From Pezizomycotina sp. ARF18 (lineage: Eukaryota; Ascomycota), in contig AZLU01000013.1 in the NCBI GenBank assembly GCA_002224055.1, positions 128,633 to 192,632 of the forward strand: DNA of 64,000 nt, written 5' to 3'. The first letter of the stretch is position 1. Each line of letters begins with the position of its first letter. The notes under the pieces are model-generated. The model had not been told where the DNA came from. It saw nothing but the letters and a program-made list of their open reading frames with translations, and searched no databases. Shown here piece by piece: positions 36,280 through 48,645 of the stretch. The position numbers were made by a program, and so were the translations under genes.

Positions 36280-39200
36280 ACTGTACAGTTATACTGCACC
36301 TCTCATGCATGTTTGGCCCATTCGGCCCACATGCTGAGAAGCAAGCCTTTTTCGCAGGTGTTTTGCCGTTCTTAGGGAAAGAAAACATGGTTGCTGCAGT
36401 TGTTTGTTGTCACTGAACCCAAACGCTTGTGGTATATCCACAAGAGGGGAAAAAGTAACAAAAAAAAAGTACCCACAAGCGCAAAAAAGAGAGAGTCCCA
36501 AGCTAATGCATGCGGGAAGGAAAAATCTGCATTGGTTTCACGAAACCCAGTCCAAATAAGAAAACACCAAAAAAGTGGTGCAATTCTTCCGGGAAACGCC
36601 TTTTCAGGTTTTCAAAAAGACGACGATGGAGTTTGGGCACAAATTTAGCTCAAGAGAGGGAGGGAGAAGACTCCGCATTCTTTTCCTGAATAAGTTTTCT
36701 TGTTGAATGGAGAGATTCATAAATTTCCGCCCGCTGACAAAATTATTTCAAAATTCTCTTGTTTTGCCGGGAGGGAAGCACGGGCTCGGGAGAGGACTAG
36801 ATCGCGGAGCCGAGGTGCGACCGTTCCGGCCTTCAGATTGGAATATAGAAGAGTATAAACCTCATTACAAATGAAGAGGCTGCCTTTTCTGTTTTTTCTT
36901 GTCTCTGGCGTTCCTGGCGTCAGCGAGAAATTAAACACGATGAGATTAAAAGGCTAAGTCTTGAGATATTAAGAGTAATTTGGGTAAAAACCGAGAGGGG
37001 GAAAAAATAACGCCGCAAAAAATGAAACGTTAATGGCGCTTGAAAAGTCCGAAAGCCTCTGGAGTCACAATTTGCGCCCTTGCCTTAAGGCGAGTCTGCT
37101 TTCGGATCCGATTGAGCCCGTAGGTACGAAAGGAACATCTAAAAAGGCTTGCAGTAACAGGGGACTTGCAACACATTTCACGATGTACCATCGTATATTA
37201 AAGTAACGAGGCAGTGATTCCATATATCAAATTTCGTGAAAACCTTCCAGCAATTTCGGTTCCTATAGAGCCATCCACGTGTTTCTTAATCGTGCGTGTG
37301 GCCGTGTTCAGGTACGAAATTGCGATATTTTAAGCTTGCGCAATTAGATGCTCGATCTCATTCCTACCCTGGAATTCCTGGAATAAATAAATCCCACAAT
37401 ATCAATAGTAATTGTTTTTAACCTATTGCCCAGAGTCTTCAAAAGGGAAGGAATAGAGAGATACTCCAAAGCCAACCGCTCCGAAATTCTCGCAATTGAG
37501 ACTGTATTTGGATTGGAAGATCTAAATACTTTTTCTACCAAGGACCCTGGTAAGTACGTTTTATGAAGTTAGGGGGGCTGCTTTTGCTGGTTCGGGCGGG
37601 AGCGTCGTATCGTTCCCTTCCTTTAACGCGCGAACAAGCCTCCCCTTCGTACAAACATGGAAAAGGTAAGGAGGAAAAAAGGGGCCACGGTGCGCGCACT
37701 CCTTTGTCTCCTGGCGGCTTCAGAATAATTTATTCCGTGGGGGTGTGTTACAAAGGCCAGAATAGGGACCGTGTCCAAGAATAGACCGTCCGTTGTTTAA
37801 TATTCATGCAAACTCGATATCCATGTAACCGCTCTCGAAGGACACAACGGAAATGGAACGAGCATGGTATGACTCCCTATTTTCGACGGATGCCCTTTAA
37901 AGAACATATAGAGCATTCGTTGGCATGTCGAATTCCTAACTGAGTTCCGGCTTAACGAAAACAATGCGCTGTCAAAGAATCTCCGCTAGGAATGGTCCCA
38001 CTGGCGCCAACTGAAGAGCTCCGCGAAAAAAAACCAAAAAAAAAAAAAAAAAAAAAAAAAAGACATGACAGCGAAGGCAACGAGGATGGTCTGACGGGTT
38101 TCCTTCTTTCTCCGTTCCCGTTTCTCCCGTTGTTCCCTTTCTCGCGTATTCTTGCGGTTCTATCCCGTGACGAAAAAAAAACCTTGTAGGGCGAATGAGC
38201 TTGAAATCAATCTACAACAAAGAAAAACGTGTTAACCAGCGCTCTGGGATATCAGAAATAGAAAGATGGACTCCAGATCGTAACACATTATTGAAGTGGA
38301 AGATTAAAGTGATATCGAACACTTGTTCCATTTCAGCTATCGCAATATCGGAGTGATTGAGATTTTTATCAGAACTGAGATTAAAAAAAAAAAAGAGGAT
38401 CTCAGAGTGAATGATTCAACTTGAATAATCATCAGGGATATCTTTTTCTATCTTTTTTTTTTTTAAGAAAAGAAACTTAGGCGAAGTGATAAGTTACACG
38501 GATCAAAAAATCTAACGACAACGTGTAAAGGTACCTGTACCGTCGTGCCAAAGACCAGGTGCGAATAATTGATAAATGCAGATATAAAGTATATTATGGA
38601 ACGCTATATTGTTTCAATGTACCCATGCTATCGGATATACCGAGAATTTTTATATAGATTGAGTAGTTGAGGCAATCAATTGTAATGGAAGCGGACGTAG
38701 ATAATGCCTGGAAACTGAAGATGATAGACGACATTATGACAGACTCAACGATTGTTCCTGACCGTTATTTAAGAATAGATATGAATATAATGTATATCAC
38801 AGAATTTAGTTCATGGATATTTGACTGTTTACTATATTTGATTTGATTTTTGAATACTACTGGTATATAGAAGGAAAGGCACTAATATACAGATACATTA
38901 CTTTGTCCATTACTCGGGGAAATTGTAAAGGAAAGAGAAAGAAATTATCTAACTTGCAATAACAGTACAGACAGTACATGATGATGCGAACTCCAAACAG
39001 TCCATGATATATGAATGACCATAAAATGAAAAAGAAATAAAATGAAAGGAAGAAACAAAGAGATATCAAACAGAGATGGGAATATCGTTCCTTAGTACAC
39101 CCTGTGATAAAAAAAAGCTTCCTCTCGAGTCGTACAAGAAATGGTGATAATTGGATTATTAGTCTTTAAGTAGGAAAGAATGTAGGAGAAGAAAAAAGAT

Positions 39201-39656
39201 ATTACAATCGTATTGTGAGCTGGGTATTTGTCATACGACCGCTCTGGGATTTAAATATATATCTCAGAGAAAGGGAAAAGTTCATCAACATGAAAAATGG
39301 AAATCGAAAGTATAGAAAGGTTGTACATTGAGTAAACATAATGAGGTGATTAGGTGCAAAAGGGAACACATTTTCAAATCCAATATAAACATGATAATCC
39401 AATGGTATTTAAATCGAAGAAGAAGAAAAAAAAATACTATCCTATGAGCCGAAATGAAAGGAATTGTGTTATCCCGGACGGCGCGAATCGTCAAGTATTG
39501 TTGTCATAGTCGTGTCTTCAGAATGCATGCGTCGTAACTTTTTTTCGAAAGAGGACAGAGCACGCCGGCGTATTATTTATCTCTAACCCGTAAAGAAATG
39601 ATTGTTTTTTTTTTTGCTTTTTGTATTTATTTTCTTTTTATATAAAAAGACCATTT
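36280..39656. other. 3.4-kb gene-free region
   Basis: Only short, unsupported ORFs. The region has moderately mixed composition at 36280-37800, then AT-rich sequence to 39650, with an A26 run at 38036-38061 that creates a spurious Lys-rich ORF (37992-38189). No transposon, tRNA or repeat family is recognised. A decayed gene at 36700-37540 is conceivable but unsupported. Confidence 0.45.
38036..38061. repeat. A26 homopolymer
   Basis: An A26 run in a gene-free spacer. Confidence 0.85.
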
Positions 39657-41882
39657 TTACTCCCTTTCGTCCAAACAAGAGATGTTTATTCGCCCGTGTT
39701 GTTTTATTCTCGCTGCAAGTGTGCTGGCAATGTGTTCTCTGCGACTGATGGGAGATCCTCTCCTTTCCGCCCTTGTTGAACCCACCGCCGATCCTATATG
39801 AGAAACCCTTAGTTAGCACCGAATTTTTAAACGCGAACAATTAAATTTTTTGGAAAAGACTTACCAGCTCGTCCTCTTATTCTTCTTGGAGCAGTATCGT
39901 CATCAAACACGTCGGAACCGATAGAGGTCTTCCTTGGGCTCATCATCAAGGGCTCTTCAAAGCCGGTGGGCCCTGTCCAAGAGACTCAGGGGTCGCAGGG
40001 CTTTACCAGATATCGGACCAGTAGTCGTTACCAGCTCGTCCTCTTATCTTCTTGGAGGCAGTATCGTCATCAAACACGTCGGAACGATAGAGGTCTTCCT
40101 TGGGCTCATCATCAAGGCTCCTTCAAAGCCGGTGGGCCCTGTCCAAGAGACTCAGGGGTCGCAGGGCTTTACCAGATATCGGACCAGTAGTCGTGGAAGT
40201 GTGAGGGGGCTAGGCGTGGTATTCGTAGGCGTGATTATATCACCATTCTCGTTAGATGTGAAAGAGTTGGAGGAAGAAGTGCTGCCAGTGGCGGAAGGAG
40301 TCGTTGGGAAGGTTCCAGTTCTCTGCAGAGGGTTGCTATTGTAGAACATGGTTTGCCTTGACCCAGGTTGATTTTGGGGGTCGTTCCTGCCCGCGGGAGG
40401 GCTGTAGGGCGCATCACTATGCGACCGGCGGTGACCGCGGCCGGAAGATACAGAAACGCTCCGTCCCAATGGCCGAGCATTCTCTCCGGCAGCGCCAGGA
40501 GTAGCAAATGGGGATGGGTTTTATATTCATCGCTTCCTCTGGGCGAGCGACTCGTGCGGTTTGAGCATAAGCGGAGGTGGCGGCATACTATTGGCGTCCC
40601 CTTCTTCGGGCGTTGGAGGTAACTCCTTGTTTCGCTCTCTATGTCGCTCGTTTTCCGGGTCTTGTCGAGGATGTCCTCCATTCCGCTCTGGAGCAGGCGC
40701 CCGATAATTTTGTTGATGTACAGGGTCAGAGCCTTATTCTGATCCTTTAACGACCTAACTTCAGCCTCGAGTTTCTTGTACTCTTCAGCATTCCTTCCGA
40801 CGGCATTCTCCAACTCCCCAGCCAGCGAGCCTTTCGGGGAATGGCCCATCTTCCGGGGAAGATGGCGAGGAATCCCAGTTGTAGTGCGGACAGTAATTCT
40901 CCCTTAGCGAATTCTCCGTTCATAGTTGCTTGTCCAAGAAGGAGCTGAAGCTCTCATTATCCTCGTCAGCCGAGCGTTCGCCATACGTGCCTCCAGAGCT
41001 TTTCTTAGCCTCTCGGCAGTTTAACACCCCCCAACTGTTCGCCTCCGTAAGACGGATCTGTGCCTCAGCAAGCTCCAGTCGAAGCGACGATAACAAGTTT
41101 TCTTTGAATTCATCAAGTGCATTATCTACCTGTTCGTCTGCAGACTTTCGCGGGACGGTGATCTTGGCTCACTATCGGACTTATCCTTTGATGATAACGC
41201 CTTTTTTAGTTGTTCGATTATTGTGTTTAACGTTTGCTCCTTTTCGATCATTTCTTCTTTTTCGTGGCAGAATGCTTCTCGCTGATACTAAATATTATAT
41301 GTTAGCCTATCCGCGTGGACAAAGCTTAAGACTGAATAAAATGAGACAGAGCAATGTTTTACCGTCGGACTCCATGATTTTTTCTTGGTCCTTCTTGTTT
41401 CTCGATAGTTCTTTTACCTCTTTCTCCATCTGTTCGATAGTGCTCTCCCTGGCGTTGAAGTGTCTCTCCATCTTGGGCCTGTTCTGACATTGCGTCGTCG
41501 AGGCGAAGCTGCAAAGCCTTCATCTGGTTCGCCAAAGTCACTCGCAGCCGTCTCTGCCTTTACCTCGCTAGCCTCGAGCTGAGAACGCAAATCGTTCATG
41601 GCTGCGGCGTTCCTCCATTCCAGATCGCTGATATCGGAAGTGTTCACGCGTTTTAAAGCGGCCTGCTTTGCGCTGAAAGGGGCACCAGAGGGCGCAGTCT
41701 TGTTGGAAGGACTGGTCTCTTCGTAGCTAGTTTTCTTTCGTGTCTTTTGACGGGGCTGGGATGAGTTGCCGTTCACAGCGGTGACTTTGGAGCCCTTGCT
41801 GATTGATGGTGGTTTATAAGATCCTGTCTTGGTGCGGGGATCCGGAAGTTGGCACCTTCCTGACGTGTGCAGTTGCAGACAT
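39657..41882 (-). CDS. Fungal coiled-coil protein (unassigned)
   Basis: ATG 41882 opens MSATAHVRKVPTSGSPHQDR. A basic Ser/Thr/Pro-rich stretch with KKTSYEETSPSNKTAPSGAP follows, then AKQAALKRVNTSDISDLEW, which begins a long coiled coil of MNDLRSQLEASEVKAETAAS type. The coil continues to about 40730 with NRNAEEYKKLEAEVRSLKDQ-like heptads and ends in ALTLYINKIIGRLLQ (about 40715). The C-terminal third is Ser/Pro/Arg-rich (SVSSGRGHRRSHSDAPY). An intron at about 39861-39799 (GTAAGT, branch CTAAC) leads to a last exon ending INISCLDERE, stop 39657-39659. I recall this layout from uncharacterised filamentous-fungal M-protein-like or septation-associated coiled-coil proteins, but cannot name it firmly. 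It contains a 167-bp tandem duplication (39861-40193) and many shifts. Confidence 0.65.
39861..40193. repeat. 167-bp tandem duplication within the coiled-coil gene
   Basis: Copy 1 is 39861-40027 and copy 2 is 40028-40193. The two align end to end with only run-length differences: TTATTCTTC against TTATCTTC, GGAGCAG against GGAGGCAG, GGAACCGAT against GGAACGAT, and GGGCTCTT against GGCTCCTT. I see no substitution. One edge coincides with the exon/intron junction on the minus strand. Most likely an assembly artefact. Confidence 0.9.
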
Positions 41883-43948
41883 GATTCCCCGGTTCTACTC
41901 CTTCATATTGTACTATTCTTCTAGTAACACAGCGTTAGAATATATAAGATAAATGTCCAGAAATCAAATAAAATAATTTTCTCTCTCTTTCTCAAATTTT
42001 TCTTTTTGATCTCTTCCAGATTTATAATAAGAAATGGGAAACAAAAAGAGAGAAAAAAATAAAAATAAATTAATATGGGGAAAAAGGATATAATTCAAAT
42101 AAGTAATCTGGTTCCTTACTTTTCTCTTCAATTGAAATAGGAATGTAAGAATGATTTTTTTTTCTATTGTGTGTTGGCAGCTCCTATCAGCCTCCGCGCT
42201 AAAATGCTGATTCTTTACTGCTGTTGCAATTTTGCCTCGCTTTCAGGTCCTTTTCTTTTATTTGCACGCACAGCGCGGAATATTTCTCTCTTTTCTATTT
42301 CCTTTTCTCTTTTTTGTCCTACAAGAAAGCACTTGACACACCTGGAAGTCAGCCAAAGCTGTAATGAAATGCAGGTATTGTTATAGTTTTCTTCAAGGGG
42401 GCGTAAGAATAGGAAATATGACGACGGTCCAGAGGAAAGCAACGAGATGATTGATACACAGAAATTTTTTTTTCTTTGATGATGGGAAAGGAATGGTGTA
42501 GAATATGTTCCCTTCACCCCAAGGGGAAAAAAAAGTGTAGAAAGGGGCTATGAGCGTTATACGCTGAGGTACATCGAGATATAATATAATAGAATAGGGA
42601 GTATAAATGAGATGGATCTAAAAAAACAAAGGAAACAAAAAGAATCGAAGTAAGACTGTAAGGGTGCCAAAAGGAGCACAGAATGGCAGAGAAGAAAAGA
42701 AGGAATGACTCTAGCAAGGCAACTGGTACCTCTTGGTAGAGCTTGAGCAACAATGACTGCGAGCACCAAAAAGGAGAGACATACGAGTATAACGACGCCG
42801 GGCCAAATACAATGCAGGTGAAAAGCCAGCGAAGAGCAAATGGGGACTAAAGGGGGGGGAAATAATCACTTACAACAAAGAAGCTGAAATACTCTATTCT
42901 CCCAAGTCTTCCAAACAGCTTAAAAAAAACGGTTCGTATATCGATAGCAGTAGCAAGTAGTATATAGAATATATAGATAGCCTCGTAGTAAATTATTTAT
43001 CAACTGGATGTTATTTTAAAAAAAAGTCAAAATTGTCTGGGGACGAAAGGGCTTTTAAGGAGTGAAGGGCAAAACAAACGGGCACGCCAAAAGAACAAGG
43101 TATGAATTAAATTAAATTAATTATTACCAGAAAAAAAAGAAATTTAATTATTTTTCTCTCCCTCACATATATTGGCTAGCAGTAAAAATATACCTTTACA
43201 CATTTCACACCCAGTAGCTTCTCCTAACCCTCTTTAAACTCGAGAGAAAAAAAAGAAAAAAAGACGAAATGATTTTTTTAATTTAAAATTACTTAAAGGT
43301 AGAGAGGGAACTGGAAAAAGAAAAGAAAGAAAACAGTGTCAGAGCAGAAAATGAACTCGAGAGGCAGAAAAAAAAGAAAAAGAAAGCCCACCTATAATAG
43401 ATTATTATTTACTACTGCTAGCCACTAATACAGGCTACTACCGTAGCTTGAGTGGACTCCTGATAGAGAATATTTTTTTTGGGTGACTAAGCCAAAAAAA
43501 AATCCTCCACAGCTTTTTTTTCCCTTTTATCTTCTGGCCTAAAGACGCATCGAAGTTCCGTTTTCAACATCCCATGCCTGAGGGACAGAAAAAAAAGCTG
43601 CACGATTCGGAGCTACTAGCTACTTGCCTTCTTACGGACTGGTGGAGTGGATACTTCACTTGTTGTCTCCTCCACTCTTGCGATTATTTCACTCTCTTTT
43701 TTCTTCTCCTCCACCCTTTTCCCTGTTCAAAAAGCTTGCAGCTCCGCTATCTATTCGCCCTTGGGAGAGTATGCCCTAGTCCTCTTCTTCTCTCTTCCCT
43801 TTTTCAATACGGCCATTAGCATTGAGACTGCTTGCCGATATTAAAACATGCCAACATGCGTCGCCCTACGATAGGGAAGCACCAAAAAACAATTACGATG
43901 TTCAAGCGCAAGTTCTTTGGCTGTCCTCTTTCCTTTTTCCCTTTCCTC

Positions 43949-43970
43949 TTTTTTTTTTTTTTTTTTTTTT
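43949..43970. repeat. T22 homopolymer
   Basis: A T22 run in a gene-poor region. Confidence 0.85.
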
Positions 43971-46364
43971 CCTGCTCTTTCCCTCTCTTTACCCCTAAAT
44001 GATTTAAACATCTCATTATCATAGCGCTAGTGCGTTCCAAGGCAAAGGATGATAAACATTACTCGGGTACGTGGAGACTCCGCCGTCCGCCATTGATATA
44101 ACTTGTGCCACAAAGAATGTCCGGCCGACAAGGCCAGAACACCATCTGCTTGTTCGCCCGCCCCAGCCTTCACTTTCGCAGTACAAAAAAAAAAGCCCCC
44201 AACCGTACGTGAGCGGAAAGCTATATTACTTAGTCATAGATTTTTATTCAGGAGCAAGATTGAGAAAGAAAGGATTGTCACTTGGTATTTCCATTTTAGA
44301 AGCCCCCAAAAGAAAACCAAAAAATCTGAAGAAAATCCAATCCCGTCTCGTAGTAGGCGGTGTTTCCGATATGGTGTGGGTAGCCCATTGGTGCGAAAAT
44401 GTGGTTTGGGTGAAGGCAGCCTATCCGGTGCGAAAAATTACATCTGCATCTAGGGACTTTCTGGAAGCCTCCTCTTCCGCTGCCTTCTTAGCAACGGTAA
44501 CACATTTGGTTCCTTCTCTCTCGAATCACAGTTATTTCCCTATAAAAATTTCCTTCTTTCGTTTCAAACAAAATATATGATCACTAAAGCAAAGTGTAGG
44601 TATGGCAAGCTTTACCTCAGGGAAGGACGGCATATGGCAAAAGAATGGGCAGCCGTTCCATTTTGAGGCGTTCTATACCAAGCGTCAGAATCGGGAAGCC
44701 GAAACCAGCGAGAGCATGTGGATGATCTCCTACCCCTTCAGCTTCAGCTCCCTCTTTTTATTTTTTATTTTTATTTTTTTATTTTATTTTTTTTTTTTTT
44801 ATCGCTGTTCAGATGACACCGCGAGTATATCTAACACAAACTGGCATGATAAATTCATGCTTCCTTCCAGCTTTCCCGCTCTGCCCTTACTTATCGCATG
44901 CATTACAGAGCTCTTTAAATCCACTTTTGAACCATACATGATTTCGGGACTTCGGTCTACTCTAATCTAGGTCTAAATCGAATTTCCGCATCTTCAACGC
45001 TCGTAAATCATTCTATGAGGGAACAAAATTCTTCATGTTAGTTAACCAGCTTTCGCTGGGGACCATTTTCATCTTCTCCTCCGGTTTTTGATCCCATGTT
45101 TTTTTCTCACTACTGTTTAGAGGACCTTACTGAACGCCTCAAGGATAAGCGAAGCTCACATGCGAAACAAGCCTTTTTTCCCCATTTTTAAATTCTCCCC
45201 AGGGTCCTTTTTTTTTTATTTCTTTTTCGCCAACGTATGAGAATAATCTGGACTGAACAAGGTACTCAACACAAAGTTCTGATACCTTTGTGATACATCT
45301 ATGACATGCCGATGATTGATAGGTTATCCGTGATATCAACCAAGGTACATTTTGTTTTTTTCACCCTCAAACACATGTAATATAGTCTGAACTTTTTATT
45401 TATTTATTTATTTTTTTTTTTAGGATGTATATTTTATTATTCTTTCATGGGGGGGGGGGGTCGTTATCTACAATCCGCTTTGCATGCGATCTTACATGCA
45501 GACGCTCAGGACATCTTTGTTATACCTACCTGCAATGCATGGGGCAAAAAAAGGGGGAAAAAAAATCTTCTATACTATGTTCCTCTCCTTGGGATTATTA
45601 TTGCTCGCATGCGCATGGCTAGAAGGAAAAGAATATTCTAGGGGGGGCTTGGGCCTTTGTGGCGGTGGGATATTTGACAAAAGGTTAAGCATGTTGCCCA
45701 AATAAAAAGCGCTTTGGCAAAATACAAGGCTCTGGGAAAGGCGATGAAAGCGGAACTTGAGAACTTTGAAAAGCAAGGCCGAGTTCGAGTTTCTACACGG
45801 CAGAGTACTAGACCGCTGAACACTATATGATTATCAAAACTACTGTGTATCGTACGCTTAAACGGCGATGGAAAATTCGGAGTCTATAATGACACATCAC
45901 GCCATAGTCTCCACCTTGAGCTTTGTTTATCAACTGACGGTTACAACAAGCTTTCGATTGAGATTTGAACTTTTGGGGCAAAAGTTTAAGACAAAAAACC
46001 TCATAAACGAACTTTATCTATGCATTCATAGAACAGGTATTTTTAATTCCATTTTCTTCCTATCGATTATTTTTTCTTAAATCGAAATATTATAAATGAG
46101 AACCGGGTGGAATAACTTCCCCAATTCGGGATATATTACCGTTTTTATTACATTCATGCATCTTTGCAAACCATTATCGAATGAAATAGGAAGAATGGCA
46201 ATAAGATGTGCGTAGCTCACAGCGGTTATATCCCCCGGCTTTCACCTTAACAAATGACTTAGTCTTTCAGCATCAATCGCTTGTCTTCTCACCGCAGGTA
46301 AGGTTTAAGTTCGCTTCGGACCGTGAATGTCCGAAAAAAATCGGTTGCGAGCCTAAGCCGTCAG

Positions 46365-46392
46365 AAAAAAAAAAAAAAAAAAAAAAAAAAAA
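46365..46392. repeat. A28 homopolymer
   Basis: An A28 run in a gene-poor region. No flanking duplication was seen. Confidence 0.85.
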
Positions 46393-47368
46393 TTAGCTGA
46401 ATCAGTAGCAGTGGTATCGATAGGGATATTCGATTTCCCACACCATCAGATCCGGTGGCACAGATAGTACCGAACTTATGGCGCGTAGTGACATCTTTCA
46501 TGTCATACTATGTTTTCCTATTCTACACCCGCATGGTCGATATCTCTTAATTCCCTTGTTAAGGGTCCAGCGAAATATTTCATATTGTAATTTTCGTAGA
46601 GTGCTACAGCTATAATACGAATCATGAAGATTTACGGTAGTGTATGGTTAGTAGCACGTGCTTTACAGTTTTGTTAAGTAGCGTATTCGTTCCATAGTTT
46701 TAGTACTTGAATAGTTATGAAATTTAAAAACCATGTCGTCACCCGGATCCAAAGGAAGGTCCTCGCCTGCTGGTTGTTTGATGCTTGTTTACGGCGAATA
46801 TTTAATGGGGGATGCTAATTTGTAAGGAAAGTCGAGTGCAGTGGGGTTGTATAGATTTGAAATTCGATGCGATGAGAATGGTTGCTCAGGTGACCTTAGT
46901 ACACTATTTCTATAACTAACCTTAGAGTATTATCGCAGCCTAATTGGGCCGGGGTGGATTGAGCCCGCAGATTTGATCAAATTACTGGGTCTTTGACTAA
47001 CACTTCATAATCTCTTCCTGCGACAGGGGTAATAATTATCCTCGATGTGACACCATTCGATGCGGTATCTTGTTTATTAGCGAAGGGAAGGAATAGAACA
47101 ATGATGTAGGCCTGAGAACTGGGACGCCTTGGCTTCCTTGATAACCGATATCTAATACAGCATCTATAAGCCAGTTTAGATTATTTAGTATTGTATATCT
47201 TTGAAAAAAAAAAAAAAAAAAAACACACCATGTAACAAAGACCAAAAACACCCCAAATCTCCATTCCAAGCAACTAACTCCATCACAGCATCCTCAACCG
47301 CAGAGCCAGCGGATGAACGTTCCTCCCGGATCGCGCCCCGCCCCAATATCCAGCAGTATCTTCCCTCC

Positions 47369-47719
47369 CTACCCCCTCGCCCTCATTATCTCTATATGTG
47401 CCCTCCGTTCTTGATCCGCCGCCATGCGCTGCGCGTACCGTGCCGCCTGATCCGCTGCAAGTGCCGCTCCTGCTCGTGCTTCAGCTTGAGTGGTAGTACT
47501 GGACGTAGAAGCCGTATACGTGACCGAACGGCGTCAGCTTGAAGTGGTAGTACTGGACGTAAGAAGCCGTATACGTGACCGAACGGCGGGACTGGCATGA
47601 GGCAGAGGTTCACGAAAAGCTCCCAGCTGCAGCCGAGGACACAGTACGTGCCGAGGGGCGGGAAGATGAGAGTGAGGATAAGTAGCAAGAGGATGCGGAG
47701 AAGGTGACGGGGTATCCAT
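47369..47719 (-). CDS. PMP3: PMP3/stress-responsive proteolipid family protein
   Basis: Small hydrophobic membrane protein with two helices. The family affects plasma-membrane potential and salt tolerance. From ATG 47719 (MDTPSPSPH) the conserved core reads LLLILTLIFPPLGTYCVLGC, matching the family FPPLG-V---GC signature. SWELFVNLCL follows, and the second helix is FGHVYGFYVQYYHFK, corresponding to the GHIHAFYL-type motif. The tail is Ala/Arg/Glu-rich (ARYAQRMAADQERRAHIE) and ends near 47369 (or 47392 in another frame), giving a C-terminal extension longer than yeast Pmp3. The FGHVYGF segment is present twice because of a 53-55-bp tandem duplication, probably artefactual. At least three one-base shifts. 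Confidence 0.72.
47481..47588. repeat. 53/55-bp tandem duplication within the PMP3-like gene
   Basis: Copy 1 is 47481-47533 and copy 2 is 47534-47588. They differ only at TTGAGTGG against TTGAAGTGG and GTAGAAG against GTAAGAAG, that is one A against two at both sites. The unit encodes the conserved FGHVYGFYVQYYHFK segment. Confidence 0.9.
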
Positions 47720-48645
47720 TGGTTTGTGTTTTGTTTTGGTATGTAGATAGTTTTTAGGAGATGCGGAGCTGAATGTAAGTAGGTCGTTTGGAGGAGGTTG
47801 TAATCTGGATGGTAGATGGTTTTAGAGGCACTAAACCTTTTTTTTTATGGGACGTTCTGATTGAGATGGGTTTTTTTGGTCGTCGAGGTGGGTGAAACTG
47901 GTTTGAAAATGAAGAACTAAGAACTGTCTCTTGCAAACGTATAATACTTTTTGAATCACTTACAACGGATTTTCAAGAGCCTTGAAAGATATTTATCTCT
48001 GTTGCTTTGCTTGATGGTCAATGTAGACAAAGAGCAAAATCAAAAACGAGACGAAAACCCAGCAAGCAGGAGAATGGTCTGAGATACTTACCTCTCGAGT
48101 TCTTCTCGAAAAGAAGGCGGCCTGAAAACGAGAAAAAGAGGCGTATAATTAAAAAAAAAAAAAAAAAAATCACCTGCTTGTTGAAAATAAAAAAATGGCC
48201 CAACATTTAGGTTCCTGTTTTGAAATGCTCTCAATCTAGGTCATACAACTTTCATAGCTGTTTGACTAAGATCGTGATCGTTAAGCGTTGGAAAGTAACT
48301 TCTACTGCATGGCGTGCCAATAGCTATAAATATAAAGATGTCATTTTTTGATCTGATATGGCATGCATCAACCCTGACTCTATAGAAGCTAGTCTTGTGG
48401 CCAGAACCTTCGAGTACTGGCTGAACAACTTAGCCAAGCACTGATAGTCATGCTATTTATCAATTGTAGACTGGAGGATTATCTACAACCGCTTTGGCCT
48501 TTTTTTTGGTCAAAATCGCTAGTAAACGAACATTATTACAAACCAAAAAACTGAAAGACCAACGCCGAACTGCCTTTATATACTATTACATTGTTGTCAA
48601 AGAAACATAGATATGCTGCAAATACATTGCTAACAAGCCTCGATG
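47720..48645. other. Spacer between PMP3-like gene and DIM1
   Basis: About 930 bp, AT-rich, with A19 at 48151-48169. Both neighbours are on the minus strand, so it holds the DIM1 3' end and the PMP3-like promoter. ORFs at 47754-48210 are unsupported. Confidence 0.45.

Larger units (their letters stand above)
41883..47368. other. 5.5-kb region without a convincing gene
   Basis: Upstream of the coiled-coil gene and downstream of the PMP3-like gene. It holds T22 (43949-43970), a G12 run near 45450, T/ATTT tracts (44757-44800, 45404-45421) and A28 (46365-46392). A 169-codon plus ORF (44071-44580) and a 122-codon ORF (44602-44970) are the longest. Neither resembles a family. On the minus strand 44105-44060 reads VISMADGGVST, similar to the end of short-chain dehydrogenases, but no Rossmann motif is found upstream. 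If a gene exists here, it is too decayed or shifted for me to call. Confidence 0.4.

Noticed and set aside
44060-44110. Minus-strand VISMADGGVST, like the end of a short-chain dehydrogenase
   Set aside because: No TGxxxGxG Rossmann motif or YxxxK site was found upstream on that strand, so one short resemblance is not enough.
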